Shown: positions 7,523-17,670, counted from the first letter of the stretch. The stretch: 39,328 bases of DNA from Sulfurimonas sp. (GCA_026988315.1 JALSLJ010000090.1:1-39328), one strand, 5' to 3'. Notes: a model not told the origin generated them from the letters alone. Program-made: numbers and translations.

Positions 7523-9481
7523 TTATTTATTTACCATAGCTGAAATTTTTGCAACGATGCTTGGGTCTTCAAGAGTAGAGATATCTTGAGTAATCTCTTC
7601 CCCTTTTGCAATGGCACGAAGAATACGACGCATGATTTTACCTGAGCGAGTTTTAGGAAGTCCTGGTGCAAAAACCATATCATCACACAAAGCAATATTA
7701 CCTATCTCTTTTTTGATAATGTTGTTAATAGCTTTAACCTCTCCAACCTCATCAGCTACACCATCGTCAGATTTTAATACTACATAGGCAAAGATACCCT
7801 CACCTTTAAGTTCATGTGGTTTACCAACAACTGCAACCTCTGCTACATTTGGATGTTTTTTGATAGCTGCTTCAACTTCAGCAGTACCCATTCTATGTCC
7901 ACTTACATTGATAACATCATCAGTACGACCTGTAATAGTGATATAGCCATCTTCATCATATCTCGCACCATCACCTGTAAAATATACAGCTTTGCCATCT
8001 TTTTTTACATCACCAAAATATGACTTAATATATCTCTCTTCATCACCCCAAACACCACGAATCTGTGCTGGCCAAGGCTTAGTGATACACATATAACCAG
8101 TTTCACCAACTTCTGCCACCTCGCCAGTTGCAGGGTCTAAGATTTCAGCCATAATCCCTGGTAACGGGAGTGTCGCACAACCAGCTTTAATAGGTGTAGC
8201 CCCAGGAAGTGGAGATACTATATGTCCACCAGTCTCAGTCTGCCAGTAAGTATCAACGATAGCACATTGAGAACTTCCAACCTCTTCGTAGTACCATTTC
8301 CACGCTGGTGGGTCAATAGGTTCACCAACTGTTCCAAGAACTTTTAATGAACTGAGATCATATTTCTTAGGCTCATCTTCACCCATCTTATGTAAAACTC
8401 TAATAGCAGTTGGAGCCGTATAGAACTGATTAATTTTATGCTCTTGCACCATTTTCCAAGGACGACCAGCATCTGGATGTGTAATCACACCCTCAAACAT
8501 TACAGTTGTAGCACCCATCGCAAGTGGACCATACACTATGTAGGTATGACCTGTAATCCAACCAACATCCGCCGTACACCAGTAAGTATCGTTCTCTTTT
8601 ACATCAAACACCCACTCCATAGTCATCTGAGCCCAAAGAATATAACCCGCTGAGTTATGCTGAACACCTTTTGGTTTACCTGTAGAACCTGAAGTATAAA
8701 GCAAGAAAAGAGGATCCTCAGCATCCATAACCTCGGCTTCACATTTTGAAGATTTATTTTTAATTAGTTCATTGTAAGAATAATCACGCCCCTCTTTCCA
8801 AGTTACCTCTTCATTATTACGCTCAACAACTAAAACCTTCTCAACAGGTGTTTCACCTTCAAGTGCCGCATCAACAACTGGTTTTAGCATATATGGCTTT
8901 GTCTTTCTATACGCTCCATCAGCAGTGATAACAAGCTTAGCCTCTGCATCGTCTATTCTATCTTTGAGTGCTTCACTTGAAAATCCACCAAATACTATAG
9001 AATGGATAGCACCAATTCTTGCACAAGCGAGCATTGCGTAAGCAGCTTCGGGTATCATTGGCATATATATAACAACACGGTCACCTTTTTGAACTCCAAA
9101 ATCTTCTTTTAAAAGATTTGCAAACCTGTTTACATTATTAGACAAATCATTATAAGTAATATTTTGAATATCTCCACGATCACCCTCAAATAAAATGGCA
9201 GTTTTATTCCCTCTTATATCTAAATGACGATCAATACACTGAGTAGAAACATTAAGTTTGCCACCATCAAACCATTTTACAAACGGTGCATTTGATTCAT
9301 CAAGTACCTTTGTAAACGGCTCAACCCAATCAAGCTTTTCTTTTGCATAATCACCCCAAAAACCCTCATAGTTCTCTTTTGCTTTATTCATTAGAGCGTT
9401 ATACTCATCCATACTTCCTATATTTGCATTTTTTGCAAACTCTGCATTTGGTTGAAAAACTTGTTTTTTTATTTCTGACAT
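7523..9481 (-). CDS. acs: Acetyl-coenzyme A synthetase
   Basis: AMP-forming acetate-CoA ligase; activates acetate through acetyl-AMP to acetyl-CoA in the cytoplasm. At 652 aa it is exactly the family length. Visible motifs: [13 protein letters not shown] (A3, phosphate loop, near residue 264), [11 protein letters not shown] (A5, near 412), [14 protein letters not shown] and [15 protein letters not shown] (A7/A8 hinge), and C-terminal [11 protein letters not shown]. The Lys in the last motif is the one acetylated by Pat-type enzymes in other bacteria. The ribosome site AAGGG is at 9488-9492 and a TATAAT lies at 9515-9520. The upstream divergent region with phased T-tracts may carry regulation. 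Monocistronic: the phosphatase gene downstream begins 95 bases later. Confidence 0.98.
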   Translation of the reverse strand: MSEIKKQVFQPNAEFAKNANIGSMDEYNALMNKAKENYEGFWGDYAKEKLDWVEPFTKVLDESNAPFVKWFDGGKLNVSTQCIDRHLDIRGNKTAILFEGDRGDIQNITYNDLSNNVNRFANLLKEDFGVQKGDRVVIYMPMIPEAAYAMLACARIGAIHSIVFGGFSSEALKDRIDDAEAKLVITADGAYRKTKPYMLKPVVDAALEGETPVEKVLVVERNNEEVTWKEGRDYSYNELIKNKSSKCEAEVMDAEDPLFLLYTSGSTGKPKGVQHNSAGYILWAQMTMEWVFDVKENDTYWCTADVGWITGHTYIVYGPLAMGATTVMFEGVITHPDAGRPWKMVQEHKINQFYTAPTAIRVLHKMGEDEPKKYDLSSLKVLGTVGEPIDPPAWKWYYEEVGSSQCAIVDTYWQTETGGHIVSPLPGATPIKAGCATLPLPGIMAEILDPATGEVAEVGETGYMCITKPWPAQIRGVWGDEERYIKSYFGDVKKDGKAVYFTGDGARYDEDGYITITGRTDDVINVSGHRMGTAEVEAAIKKHPNVAEVAVVGKPHELKGEGIFAYVVLKSDDGVADEVGEVKAINNIIKKEIGNIALCDDMVFAPGLPKTRSGKIMRRILRAIAKGEEITQDISTLEDPSIVAKISAMVNK

Positions 9482-9514
9482 TTTAAGCCCTTATATTTTA
9501 AATTAATTGCGAAA

Positions 9515-9520
9515 ATTATA
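9515..9520 (-). promoter_or_regulatory. -10 box for acs
   Basis: TATAAT on the minus strand in the context GATATAATTTTC, 34 bases upstream of the acs ATG at 9481. Confidence 0.55.
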
Positions 9521-9549
9521 TCTTGAAAAAATTCATCTTTCCTTGAAGA

Positions 9550-9579
9550 TTTTTTTTTATTTTTTTTTAAAGTTTTTTT
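9550..9579. promoter_or_regulatory. Phased A/T-tracts in the acs/cyclophilin divergent region
   Basis: Three T runs on +: T9 (9550-9558), T9 (9560-9568) and T7 (9573-9579). Their centres are about 10 and 12 bases apart, close to the helical repeat, so bending should add up. They lie 30-65 bases upstream of the acs -10 and 42-76 bases upstream of the cyclophilin -10, the position of UP-element or bend-type activation. Confidence 0.45.
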
Positions 9580-9620
9580 AATGTTAAGAGTTGTAATTGC
9601 ATCTATTAAGAATAATTCAC

Positions 9621-9626
9621 TATAAT
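9621..9626 (+). promoter_or_regulatory. -10 box for the cyclophilin gene
   Basis: TATAAT in TTCACTATAATTTC, 28 bases before the ATG at 9654. AAAAGGA at 9642-9648 is the ribosome site. Confidence 0.55.
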
Positions 9627-9653
9627 TTCAAAATTATTTATAAAAGGATTATA

Positions 9654-10160
9654 ATGTTTGGTAGAACAGAATTAAAAACATACGACTTAACTGCTGAAGA
9701 GTTAAGTAAAAAACAATGGGCTAAAATGTCAACTGCAAAAGGTGACATCTGGTTAAAACTTTATCCAGATGAAACTCCAAATACTGTTGCAAACTTTGCA
9801 CACTTAGCGGAGAGTGGTTTTTACAACAACTTAAATTTTCACCGTGTAATCCCAGGTTTTATGGCTCAAGGTGGTTGCCCAACTGGAACTGGAACTGGCG
9901 GACCTGATTGGTCTATCCCTTGTGAAACTGCACTTAACACTACTCGTCATGCACGCGGTTCTTTGTCTATGGCTCACGCTGGACCAAATACTGGAGGAAG
10001 TCAATTTTTCATCTGTTTTGTACCTACGCCACATTTAGATGGTGTTCACACTGTTTTTGGCGGAATTGAAGCAGACGATGCAGAAAGTTTTGATGTTCTT
10101 GATAGCATTCAAGGTCAAGATGCAATCAACTCTGTTGAAATTTTTGAAAAAAGAGATTAA
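9654..10160 (+). CDS. Cyclophilin-type peptidyl-prolyl cis-trans isomerase
   Basis: A 168-aa protein from ATG 9654. This start is preferred over an in-frame start at 9597 because AAAAGGA stands just upstream and the promoter -10 lies between the two. Cyclophilin core: NFHRVIPGFMAQGG (catalytic Arg and Phe/Met/Gln), NTGGSQFFI and a PHLDGVHTVFG loop. It catalyses proline isomerisation in protein folding. There is no signal peptide, so it is cytoplasmic, PpiB-like. About 25 N-terminal residues (GRTELKTYDLTAEELSKKQ) precede the domain. It is convergent with the chemoreceptor gene, 22 bases between stops, and they share a hairpin. Confidence 0.95.
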   Translation: MFGRTELKTYDLTAEELSKKQWAKMSTAKGDIWLKLYPDETPNTVANFAHLAESGFYNNLNFHRVIPGFMAQGGCPTGTGTGGPDWSIPCETALNTTRHARGSLSMAHAGPNTGGSQFFICFVPTPHLDGVHTVFGGIEADDAESFDVLDSIQGQDAINSVEIFEKRD

Positions 10161-10168
10161 CCTAAAAA

Positions 10169-10196
10169 CATTTTGCACTCAATTAAGTGCGAAATG
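10169..10196. terminator. Bidirectional hairpin terminator overlapping the chemoreceptor stop codon
   Basis: CATTTTGCACT (10169-10179) pairs with AGTGCGAAATG (10186-10196), 10 of 11 Watson-Crick plus one G-T type pair, around a 6-nt CAATTA loop. On + it is followed by TTTC. The chemoreceptor stop (TAA on -, 10183-10185) lies in the loop, so its last codons form one arm. Confidence 0.65.
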
Positions 10197-12132
10197 TTTC
10201 AAGCTTTACATTCAGCTCATCTGTTAAAGCGTTAAGATGCTCAGCGGTTGCTGCTATCTCCTCGACACTTCTTGCGTTTACTGATGAGATCTCATTTATC
10301 TCTTCCACTTTAGAAATTATAACCCCTACACTCTTACCTGTACTTTCAAAATCTCCTACTGTCTTATCACTAGCACTCACAGCTTCATCTACTAGCTCAG
10401 CTGTAAGGTTTATCTTCTGTTCCACCTCTTGAGCTATATCTGCCAACTCTAAAATATCTTTTGAATTTTCTACCATTTGAGACGAAGCATCTCCGATAGA
10501 CTGAACCACAACATTTATAGTAGCGTTTATCTCAGAGAGTGTTTTTTGCGTTCTCTCTGCAAGTTTTCTTACCTCATCCGCAACAACTGCAAACCCTCTT
10601 CCATGCTCTCCAGCTCTTGCCGCTTCAATGGCTGCATTTAATGCTAAAAGATTTGTCTGATCTGCAATATCACTTATGATAGTAAGAACCTCTTTTACAT
10701 TGTTAGCTTCTCCTGAGAGCTCTTCCATATTTTGAGCTAATTGAGCTTCTGTTTGAGCAGATGTTTGAACTCTTGTTGTAAGTGTTACTATCTCACCTCT
10801 TGCATCTTTTAGGTTTGTATTTGCTTTTATAATCTTTTCTTTACTGTTTTGTGCATCTGCTATAGCTTCTACAATTTCATTTTGTATCGCTCTTGAATCA
10901 GCTGTTGCTTCATTCACTATAGTTACAGAATTTTCAACATTTTTCCCAACACCTATAGCTGTTGTAGATAGTTCATGCGCCATAGAAGCATTTTCTATCG
11001 AACTATTTTTAAATCCAGCCATAAGATTGTTAAACATGGCTATCAAGCTATTTAACTGTTTTGAAATCTCCCCTATCTCATCTTGTGAGTTATTTTGACT
11101 TCTAAGAGTAAGGTCGTGAGTGGAAGAGAGATTTGACATGTAGTTTTGTAGTGCAGTAATTGATTTTTTTATAGAGTTCACTATGAAAGCTCCAAGCATT
11201 AAACCTAGCAGTATTGAGAGTACCATAACAACCATCAATGTTGATTTTATTGAACTTTTTTTCTCTCTCATACTTTGACTTGCACTGTTTGCTGCATCTT
11301 CCGCTTGTTTTACTACACTACCTCCAGCATTTTTCATCTTTGGCAATATCTCTTTAGTGAGTTTTTTATTAAGCCCTACCCATTGATGCGCAGCACTTTC
11401 ATAACTTTTAGCTGCCTTATAAAATGTCTCAATTTTTTCTAATTCAGAACTGTTTGATGCTATCGATTTCAACATTTTCAATTTACTTAACATCTCCTTA
11501 AAATGATTCTTCATCAGTTGAAATGCTTCCTCTTTTTGCGTGAGCATATATATCTTTTCATTTGCTCTAATATTATAAGTCAGTTTCCAAATATCTGTAG
11601 CTATATTTGTTTTTTTTACAAGTGTATAAGATAATTTTTTTTGAAGCTCCTCTCTTTTTTCCTCTACATAGTTTTTAGCTTGTAGAGTAGCAAGACTACC
11701 ATCTTTATGAAGAACTAGAGCAGATTTTTTAAGTTTTTGTATAACTGAGACACCCTCGTTATACAAGTTTTCATATTCTTTTGTATCTTTTCTTGCAATT
11801 TTTGACTTTTGTAATATCTCCTTGTCACTCTCTATACTATCAATCGTATCTAATGTTTTGTAGATATTTGCTATATTTTCTTTTGCTAAAACAAAAGCAT
11901 TCTCTGCTAAAGTATTATCCTCTGTTGAGATATTTGAATTTAAGAGATAGATCTTTTCTTGAAGTATTGTCTTGTAAGCATCTCTCTCTACCTCAGTTGC
12001 CATCTCCAAACTAGTCAGTTTGTCACCAATTTCGTTAAGCCCAAAGATAGAAACAACCGAAAGCACTACAGCAGTTAAAATACTTAAAAGCACTAGCAAA
12101 TACGCCTTTAGTTTTATACTAATATTATTCAT
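10183..12132 (-). CDS. Methyl-accepting chemotaxis protein
   Basis: A 649-aa transmembrane chemoreceptor. TM1 is about residues 10-32 ([20 protein letters not shown]). A roughly 260-residue all-helical periplasmic sensor follows; its length suits a helical bimodular (HBM-like) or tandem four-helix domain. TM2 is about 298-320 ([20 protein letters not shown]), then a HAMP linker and the cytoplasmic coiled coil. The hairpin tip [20 protein letters not shown]...[16 protein letters not shown] is the universal CheA/CheW-contact region (quoted in two parts). The C-terminus ([10 protein letters not shown]) has no CheR/CheB pentapeptide. The ligand cannot be read from the sequence. AAAAGGGATT precedes the ATG. 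No che gene is nearby, so it is an orphan receptor locus. Confidence 0.95.
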   Translation of the reverse strand: MNNISIKLKAYLLVLLSILTAVVLSVVSIFGLNEIGDKLTSLEMATEVERDAYKTILQEKIYLLNSNISTEDNTLAENAFVLAKENIANIYKTLDTIDSIESDKEILQKSKIARKDTKEYENLYNEGVSVIQKLKKSALVLHKDGSLATLQAKNYVEEKREELQKKLSYTLVKKTNIATDIWKLTYNIRANEKIYMLTQKEEAFQLMKNHFKEMLSKLKMLKSIASNSSELEKIETFYKAAKSYESAAHQWVGLNKKLTKEILPKMKNAGGSVVKQAEDAANSASQSMREKKSSIKSTLMVVMVLSILLGLMLGAFIVNSIKKSITALQNYMSNLSSTHDLTLRSQNNSQDEIGEISKQLNSLIAMFNNLMAGFKNSSIENASMAHELSTTAIGVGKNVENSVTIVNEATADSRAIQNEIVEAIADAQNSKEKIIKANTNLKDARGEIVTLTTRVQTSAQTEAQLAQNMEELSGEANNVKEVLTIISDIADQTNLLALNAAIEAARAGEHGRGFAVVADEVRKLAERTQKTLSEINATINVVVQSIGDASSQMVENSKDILELADIAQEVEQKINLTAELVDEAVSASDKTVGDFESTGKSVGVIISKVEEINEISSVNARSVEEIAATAEHLNALTDELNVKLETFRT

Positions 12133-12211
12133 TTTAATCCCTTTTTTTATTTATTGTACAATATTTGCATATATCAACTAAGGTTCTACTTAATATTAGT
12201 TCTAAATTTGT

Positions 12212-12217
12212 TATACT
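12212..12217 (+). promoter_or_regulatory. -10 box for queH
   Basis: TATACT in TTGTTATACTTTC, followed by AAAAAGG at 12224-12230. It lies inside the frame that a far-upstream TTG (12165) would open, so it argues for a later start. Confidence 0.4.
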
Positions 12218-12236
12218 TTCAATAAAAAGGATAAGC

Positions 12237-13319
12237 ATCTTAGTCCATATCTGCTGTAGTGTTGACTCACACTTCTTTTTGCAAAAACTTCAAAACGATT
12301 TCCCAGATGAGAAGCTCACTGGCTTTTTTTATGATCCTAACATCCACCCCTATTCGGAATACCAACTCCGTTTTTTAGATGTCGAGCGTTCTTGTAAAAA
12401 ACTCGGCATTAATCTGCTTGAGGGTGAGTATGACTATGAAAACTGGATGCAAGCTGTTCGAGGCTTAGAAAAAGAGCCAGAAAAAGGTGCTAGGTGTGAA
12501 GTGTGTTTTGATAAACGCTTTGAAATAAGTGCTCAAAAAGCCCTCTCTCTTGGCGAAAAAACCATGACAACGACACTGCTTGTTAGTCCTTTAAAATCTC
12601 AAGAACAGCTCAAAAAGAGTGGTGATATCTTCGAGAAAAAGCATGGGGTGAAATTTATTGCAGTTGATTACCGTGCAGGTGGAGGCACACAAGACCAAAG
12701 CAGAATTACAAAAGAGGAACAACTTTACCGACAAGACTATTGCGGATGTATCTATGGCTTAACTATGCAAAGAAAGCAGCAAGATAGACTTATGGATGAG
12801 ATGTTTTCCCCTATCTCAAAACAAACTCTTCCAGCATCCATTGAAGAGCGATTAGAAATATATAAAAAGCGTATTGAGTTAGAAGAGCAAAATATAAAAT
12901 ACAAGATTATAAAACAAAAATTTTTAAATTATCGTCAATTCAGCTTACAAGTCACTCTAGGCAAAAAAGAAAATATCCCTGCTTATGCACTCTCCTACTC
13001 TATAATTCCAAGAAAAAAGGCACAAGGGAAAATTGAATTTAGTGCTTCAAATATCTCTTATTTGAGCCGTGAAGAGGTGAAATTCATCACAAGAGACCAT
13101 TTCAACTTCCTCTGTAAATCTAAGTATAAAAATATTAAAGAGCTTATTTTCAAAGCTCCAAATTTTGATGAAGAGTTGTATATAAGGGAGAAACTAGGAT
13201 GTGATTTTTATGATTTAACCCCTATAGTAGTTGTCGAGAATATACCTGATTCTAAAATAACTATAAAGTTAGATGCAAAAACTTACAAAGACACGAGAGA
13301 AAAACTAATCATAATCTAA
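12237..13319 (+). CDS. queH: Epoxyqueuosine reductase QueH with C-terminal extension
   Basis: QueH (DUF208) reduces epoxyqueuosine to queuosine in tRNA and replaces QueG. Residues near the N-terminus, LVHICCSVDS, hold the conserved adjacent Cys pair. Further on, GARCEVCFDKR and RQDYCGCIYGL hold the other Cys pairs expected to bind Fe-S and metal. The family domain ends near residue 190. A further 150-170 residues, Lys/Glu-rich with mixed strands, form an extension I do not recognise. No ATG, GTG or TTG lies at the conserved N-terminus. The best fit is AUC at 12237, 5 bases after AGGA, giving (M)LVHICC and 360 aa. A TTG at 12165 would add 24 leader-like residues and has no ribosome site. Confidence 0.9.
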   Translation: MLVHICCSVDSHFFLQKLQNDFPDEKLTGFFYDPNIHPYSEYQLRFLDVERSCKKLGINLLEGEYDYENWMQAVRGLEKEPEKGARCEVCFDKRFEISAQKALSLGEKTMTTTLLVSPLKSQEQLKKSGDIFEKKHGVKFIAVDYRAGGGTQDQSRITKEEQLYRQDYCGCIYGLTMQRKQQDRLMDEMFSPISKQTLPASIEERLEIYKKRIELEEQNIKYKIIKQKFLNYRQFSLQVTLGKKENIPAYALSYSIIPRKKAQGKIEFSASNISYLSREEVKFITRDHFNFLCKSKYKNIKELIFKAPNFDEELYIREKLGCDFYDLTPIVVVENIPDSKITIKLDAKTYKDTREKLIII

Positions 13320-13368
13320 TGTTTATTTAGGTAAAATAGCCAAAATTATTATATAAGGCTTTTACCCA

Positions 13369-13815
13369 ATGACTATGGATATTATGGAAATTCAACAAAT
13401 TATACCTCACCGTTACCCTTTTTTACTCTTAGACCGCATCACTGACTTGACAAAAGGTGAATCAGTTATCGGATATAAAAATGTAACAATAGGCGACAAT
13501 GTATTTCAAGGTCACTTTCCAGGACATCCAATCTATCCCGGTGTTATGATTTTAGAAGGGATGGCACAAGCTGGTGGAATCTTAGCATTTAAAAGTATGG
13601 ATATGACAGAAGAGGAAGTAGCAAACAAAGTTGTTTATTTTATGAGTATTGATAAAGCTAAATTTCGTTCTCCTGTAAAACCAGGTGATAAACTAGAATA
13701 TCGCGTAAGTATGATTAAACAAAAAGGTGCTATTTGGATATTTGATGGTAAAGCATATGTTGATGACAAACTAGTTGCACAAGCTGAATTAAAAGCGATG
13801 ATTGTTGACAAATAA
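13369..13815 (+). CDS. fabZ: (3R)-hydroxymyristoyl-ACP dehydratase
   Basis: Hotdog-fold dehydratase of type II fatty acid synthesis; removes water from 3-hydroxyacyl-ACP. 148 aa, full length. Visible motifs: [13 protein letters not shown] (near residues 11-23) and [20 protein letters not shown], which holds the catalytic His and Glu. Three in-frame ATGs lie close together (13369, 13375, 13384). 13369 is used because AAGG at 13355-13358 is 10 bases away; a few residues of uncertainty remain. First gene of the fabZ-lpxA-clpX-mreB-mreC cluster, with 27 bases to lpxA. The fabZ-lpxA pairing balances fatty acid and lipid A supply from the same 3-hydroxyacyl-ACP pool. Confidence 0.97.
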   Translation: MTMDIMEIQQIIPHRYPFLLLDRITDLTKGESVIGYKNVTIGDNVFQGHFPGHPIYPGVMILEGMAQAGGILAFKSMDMTEEEVANKVVYFMSIDKAKFRSPVKPGDKLEYRVSMIKQKGAIWIFDGKAYVDDKLVAQAELKAMIVDK

Positions 13816-13842
13816 AAATTATTACGAAATAAAGGTAAAAAT

Positions 13843-14628
13843 TTGAGTAAAATCTCTCCCCTAGCTATTATAGAAAATGGTGCAATTATCGGCAAAGATG
13901 TCGAGATTGGGCCGTACTGTTTTATATCATCCAAGGCAACTATAGGTGATGGAACCAAGATAGATCAAAACACTTGTATCTATGGTAAAACAACTATTGG
14001 TAAGAACAATAAAATATTTTCACATGCTGTTATCGGTTCTATCCCTCAAGACCTTAAATTTGCTGGAGAGGATGTAGAACTCATCATTGGTGACAACAAT
14101 AAAATAAGAGAGTTTACTCTTTTTAATCCAGGAACTAAAGGTGGTGGTGGAAAAACTATAGTTGGTTCACACAATCTTTTTATGGGCTATGTTCACTTAG
14201 GACATGATGTAATCATAGGAAACCATTGTATTTTAGCAAATGCTGCAAATTTAGCAGGACATGTTGAAGTTGGTGACTATGCTGTTATTGGTGGTATGAC
14301 TCCAGTTCACCAGTTTGTACATATTGGAAGTTATGCAATGATTGGTGGTGGCTCAGCAGTAGCTCAAGATATACCTCCATTTTGTTTAGCTGAGGGGAAT
14401 CGTGCAACTCTAAGAGGGCTAAATCTAACAGGTCTAAGACGCAACATAGATAGAGAAGATATAGATAAATTAAAATCAGCATATAGAGAACTGTTTGAGT
14501 CTGGAAAGCCTTTGAAAGAAACAGCTTCTGAGTTGGTTGAAAATACTAAAAGTTACAAAGTGCACGACCTGTGTAACTTTATATTAAAAACAAAAAGAGG
14601 GATACCTTTTGAGAGGAAAAATGTATGA
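13843..14628 (+). CDS. lpxA: UDP-N-acetylglucosamine acyltransferase
   Basis: First step of lipid A synthesis: moves a 3-hydroxyacyl chain from ACP to UDP-GlcNAc. 261 aa, full length. The N-terminal two thirds is a left-handed beta helix of hexapeptide repeats ([32 protein letters not shown]). The catalytic His region is [16 protein letters not shown], and [13 protein letters not shown] and RNRATL-like [11 protein letters not shown] follow. The helical C-terminus covers the last 70 residues. Start is TTG at 13843, with AAAGGT upstream. The stop overlaps the clpX ATG in an ATGA junction, suggesting coupled translation. Confidence 0.97.
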   Translation: MSKISPLAIIENGAIIGKDVEIGPYCFISSKATIGDGTKIDQNTCIYGKTTIGKNNKIFSHAVIGSIPQDLKFAGEDVELIIGDNNKIREFTLFNPGTKGGGGKTIVGSHNLFMGYVHLGHDVIIGNHCILANAANLAGHVEVGDYAVIGGMTPVHQFVHIGSYAMIGGGSAVAQDIPPFCLAEGNRATLRGLNLTGLRRNIDREDIDKLKSAYRELFESGKPLKETASELVENTKSYKVHDLCNFILKTKRGIPFERKNV

Positions 14629-15869
14629 TACATAGACATTGTAGTTTTTGTGATGCAAGTGAAAGTGAAGAAAATCCACTAATAGCTGGAAATGGTGTTT
14701 ATATTTGTAAAAACTGTGTTGTTTCAGCATATAAAATCATGTTTGGCGATGAAAAAGAGCTAGCTACTTCTGAAGAAAAAGAACTTCTTGATGCAGTTAC
14801 AAAACTGATGACTCCAAAAGAGTTAAATACATTTTTGGGTGATTATATTATTGGTCAAGAGCGTGCAAGAAAGCTTCTGAGCGTTGCAGTATATAATCAT
14901 TATAAAAGAATATTTAAAACAAAAAATATAACTAAAGATGATACAGAGATAGCAAAATCGAATGTTCTTCTTATCGGACCAACAGGGAGTGGTAAAACTC
15001 TTATGGCGCAAACAATTGCAAGGGTTTTAAATGTTCCTATCGCAATAGCAGATGCTACAAGTCTTACAGAGGCTGGATATGTGGGGGAAGATGTTGAAAA
15101 CATCTTAACAAAACTTCTACAATCAGCTGATGGTGATATACAAAAAGCTGAACAAGGTATAGTCTTTATAGATGAAGTTGACAAGATCTCTCGTATGAGT
15201 GAAAATCGTTCAATCACTCGCGATGTATCGGGAGAAGGTGTACAACAAGCACTTCTTAAAATTATTGAAGGTTCAGTTGTAAATATCCCGCCAAAAGGTG
15301 GAAGAAAACATCCAAATCAAGAGTTTACATCTATTGACACAACAAATATTTTATTTATATGTGGTGGTGCATTTGATGGACTCAAAGATATACTCAAGAA
15401 AAAACAAGGTGAAAATGTTTTAGGCTTTGGTCACGATAAAAAAACAAAAGATGAGCAAGAAACAACATATCAAATGGTTGAACCTGATGACTTAGTCTCA
15501 TATGGTCTTATTCCTGAGTTAGTTGGAAGATTGCCTATTATCGCTTCACTCAATGAGATTACACAAGAGGATATGGTTCGCATATTAACAGAACCAAAAA
15601 ACTCTCTAATAAATCAGTATAAAAAACTATTTTCTATAGATGAAGTGGAATTAAATTTTGAAGATGAAGCATTAAAAGCGATTGCACAAAAAGCTATTAA
15701 AAGAAAAACAGGTGCTCGTGGACTTCGTGCAATTTTAGAAGAAAATATGATAGACATTATGTATGAGCTTCCTGAGTACAGCGGGTATGAAGTTTTAGTT
15801 ACAAAAGATGTAATTGAAAATGGTGATACACCAGTATATATTAAAAAAACAACACAAAAAACAGCATAA
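14625..15869 (+). CDS. clpX: ATP-dependent Clp protease ATP-binding subunit ClpX
   Basis: Hexameric AAA+ unfoldase that feeds substrates to ClpP. 414 aa, normal length. The N-terminal zinc-binding domain has Cys6, Cys9, Cys28 and Cys31 (CSFC, CKNC). Also visible are Walker A (GPTGSGKT, near residue 115), the pore-loop region GYVGEDVE, Walker B (VFIDEVDK), the ClpP-docking loop as LGFGHDK in place of the common IGF, and sensor 2 [11 protein letters not shown]. It starts within the lpxA stop (4-nt overlap) and precedes mreB by 9 bases, so it belongs to the lipid A and cell-shape operon. Confidence 0.98.
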   Translation: MIHRHCSFCDASESEENPLIAGNGVYICKNCVVSAYKIMFGDEKELATSEEKELLDAVTKLMTPKELNTFLGDYIIGQERARKLLSVAVYNHYKRIFKTKNITKDDTEIAKSNVLLIGPTGSGKTLMAQTIARVLNVPIAIADATSLTEAGYVGEDVENILTKLLQSADGDIQKAEQGIVFIDEVDKISRMSENRSITRDVSGEGVQQALLKIIEGSVVNIPPKGGRKHPNQEFTSIDTTNILFICGGAFDGLKDILKKKQGENVLGFGHDKKTKDEQETTYQMVEPDDLVSYGLIPELVGRLPIIASLNEITQEDMVRILTEPKNSLINQYKKLFSIDEVELNFEDEALKAIAQKAIKRKTGARGLRAILEENMIDIMYELPEYSGYEVLVTKDVIENGDTPVYIKKTTQKTA

Positions 15870-15878
15870 GGCATATAC

Positions 15879-16916
15879 ATGATATTTAGTAAAATAGTAG
15901 GTCTTTTTTCAAGTGATTTATCTATAGATTTAGGAACGGCAAATACTATTGTAATTGCAAAAGGAAGAGGTATTATTATCAATGAGCCTTCTGTTGTTGC
16001 CGTTAAGACTGAAAAATATGGACAACAAAGAGTTTTGGCTGTTGGACATGAAGCAAAAGATATGGTTGGTAAAACTCCAGGTAATATCAAAGCTATTCGT
16101 CCTATGAGAGATGGTGTAATCGCAGATTTTGATATGACTGAAAAGATGATTAGAAAGTTTATTGAAAAAGCACATGGAAGAAGTACTTTAATTAGTCCAA
16201 GAATTATTATCTGTGTTCCATATGGCTTAACTCAAGTTGAAAGAAAAGCTGTTCGTGAATCTGCTCTTAGTGCTGGAGCTAGAGAGGTTTTTCTTATAGA
16301 GGAACCTATGGCAGCTGCAATTGGTGCGGGGATTGACATCCGTGAACCTCAAGGGAATTTAGTTGTAGATATTGGTGGTGGGACTACTGAAATCGGTGTC
16401 GTTTCTCTTGGTGGACTTGTTCTTTCTAAATCTATCCGTACTGCTGGAGATAAACTAGACAAGGGTATAGTTGATTATGTTAAGAGAAAATACAATCTTT
16501 TAATTGGTGAGCGAACCGCTGAAGAGATTAAAATCAATATTGGTACCGCTGTTGCTCTCGATGAAGAACTTACTATGATTATAAATGGTAGAGACCAAGT
16601 TGAAGGGCTTTTAAGTTCTGTGGAGCTTACAAGTGAAGATGCGCGAGAAGCTATGCAGGAGCCACTTAAAGAAGTAGCAGAAGCACTTCGTGATGTCTTA
16701 GAAAAGATGCCACCTGATTTAGCTGGAGACATTGTAAACCACGGTATTATACTTACGGGTGGTGGTGCTCTTATCCGCCAACTAGACAAGTATTTATCTG
16801 ATATTGTAAAAATACCTGTATTTGTTGCTGATGAACCGCTACTTGCCGTTGCACACGGAACTGGTCGAGCACTAGAAGAGATAGACCTACTACAAGAACT
16901 TTTCGAAAATGAATAA
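15879..16916 (+). CDS. mreB: Rod shape-determining protein MreB
   Basis: Actin-like ATPase whose filaments beneath the inner membrane guide lateral wall synthesis. 345 aa, normal. Nucleotide-binding signatures: SIDLGTANT (phosphate 1, near residues 15-23), VVDIGGGTTEIGV (phosphate 2, near 160) and HGIILTGGGALIRQLD (adenosine motif, near 290). The N-terminal MIFSKIVGLFSSD is a short amphipathic helix that can tether MreB to the membrane. It overlaps mreC by 8 bases. Confidence 0.98.
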   Translation: MIFSKIVGLFSSDLSIDLGTANTIVIAKGRGIIINEPSVVAVKTEKYGQQRVLAVGHEAKDMVGKTPGNIKAIRPMRDGVIADFDMTEKMIRKFIEKAHGRSTLISPRIIICVPYGLTQVERKAVRESALSAGAREVFLIEEPMAAAIGAGIDIREPQGNLVVDIGGGTTEIGVVSLGGLVLSKSIRTAGDKLDKGIVDYVKRKYNLLIGERTAEEIKINIGTAVALDEELTMIINGRDQVEGLLSSVELTSEDAREAMQEPLKEVAEALRDVLEKMPPDLAGDIVNHGIILTGGGALIRQLDKYLSDIVKIPVFVADEPLLAVAHGTGRALEEIDLLQELFENE

Positions 16917-17670
16917 AGAGCTCTTTAGCTTTTTTTTAATCTTCATTGCACTCTTTTTGGGTGCATTATACTACACAAATACCATTCAGGGTCCTTTTAT
17001 ATCTGCTCTTAATTACATCAAATCAAGCTATCACAACTCTGTAGAATTTGTTGAGTACACAATTGATAAACATCTATTACAAGCGCAAAACATTCAAGAG
17101 CTCAAAGAAGAGATACAACAATACGAAAACAATCATCTTGTGATGCAACAACTTGCTTCTGAGGTTACTGATCTTTTTAAGCAAAATCATTCAAAACTAA
17201 AAACTGATCCAAGAGTAGAATTAGTAAGAACAATTTCATACGCTAAATTTGGAGACTTCAATAGAATTTGGCTAGAAGCAAGTGAATTTAATAGTTCAAA
17301 AATCTATGGACTAATTTATAAAGAATTAGTAGCAGGTATTGTTATAAGCCAAAACAACAAACCTTTAGGACTCCTCAACAAAGACATTAAAAGCTCTTAT
17401 GCTGTGTATGTTGGAAAAGACTCTGCTCCTGGTATTGTTCACGGAAACAATTCAGAACATTTAGTTGTAAAATTTATACCCTCTTGGTTCGATATAAAAG
17501 TTGGTGATGAAGTTATCACCTCTGGGCTAGATAAAATATTTTTCAAGGGTTTAAAAGTTGGACGTGTCATCTCTGTTACAAAATCTCAGGGTTATCAAAA
17601 TGCTATTGTAGAAGCTTATTATAAAGCAAATAACCCCAACTATTTTCATATGATAACAAAAGTAAAATGA
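16909..17670 (+). CDS. mreC: Rod shape-determining protein MreC
   Basis: Bitopic inner-membrane protein linking MreB to the elongation peptidoglycan synthases. 253 aa, typical of Campylobacterota and shorter than E. coli MreC (367 aa). One TM helix (LFSFFLIFIALFLGALYYT, residues 4-23), then a coiled coil (about 55-100: QAQNIQELKEEIQQYENN), then the beta-rich MreC fold with YVGKDSAPGIVHGN, VGDEVITSGLDKIF and GLKVGRVISV. The latter two are the conserved GD.v.TSG..g.f..G..VG.v family signature. No mreD follows; instead a MipA/OmpV gene overlaps the stop (ATGA). Confidence 0.93.
   Translation: MNKELFSFFLIFIALFLGALYYTNTIQGPFISALNYIKSSYHNSVEFVEYTIDKHLLQAQNIQELKEEIQQYENNHLVMQQLASEVTDLFKQNHSKLKTDPRVELVRTISYAKFGDFNRIWLEASEFNSSKIYGLIYKELVAGIVISQNNKPLGLLNKDIKSSYAVYVGKDSAPGIVHGNNSEHLVVKFIPSWFDIKVGDEVITSGLDKIFFKGLKVGRVISVTKSQGYQNAIVEAYYKANNPNYFHMITKVK

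Noticed and set aside
13635-13958. Antisense ORF across fabZ and lpxA, and other similar antisense ORFs over clpX, mreB, carB and infB
   Set aside because: They overlap strongly conserved genes on the other strand and show no recognisable protein features.
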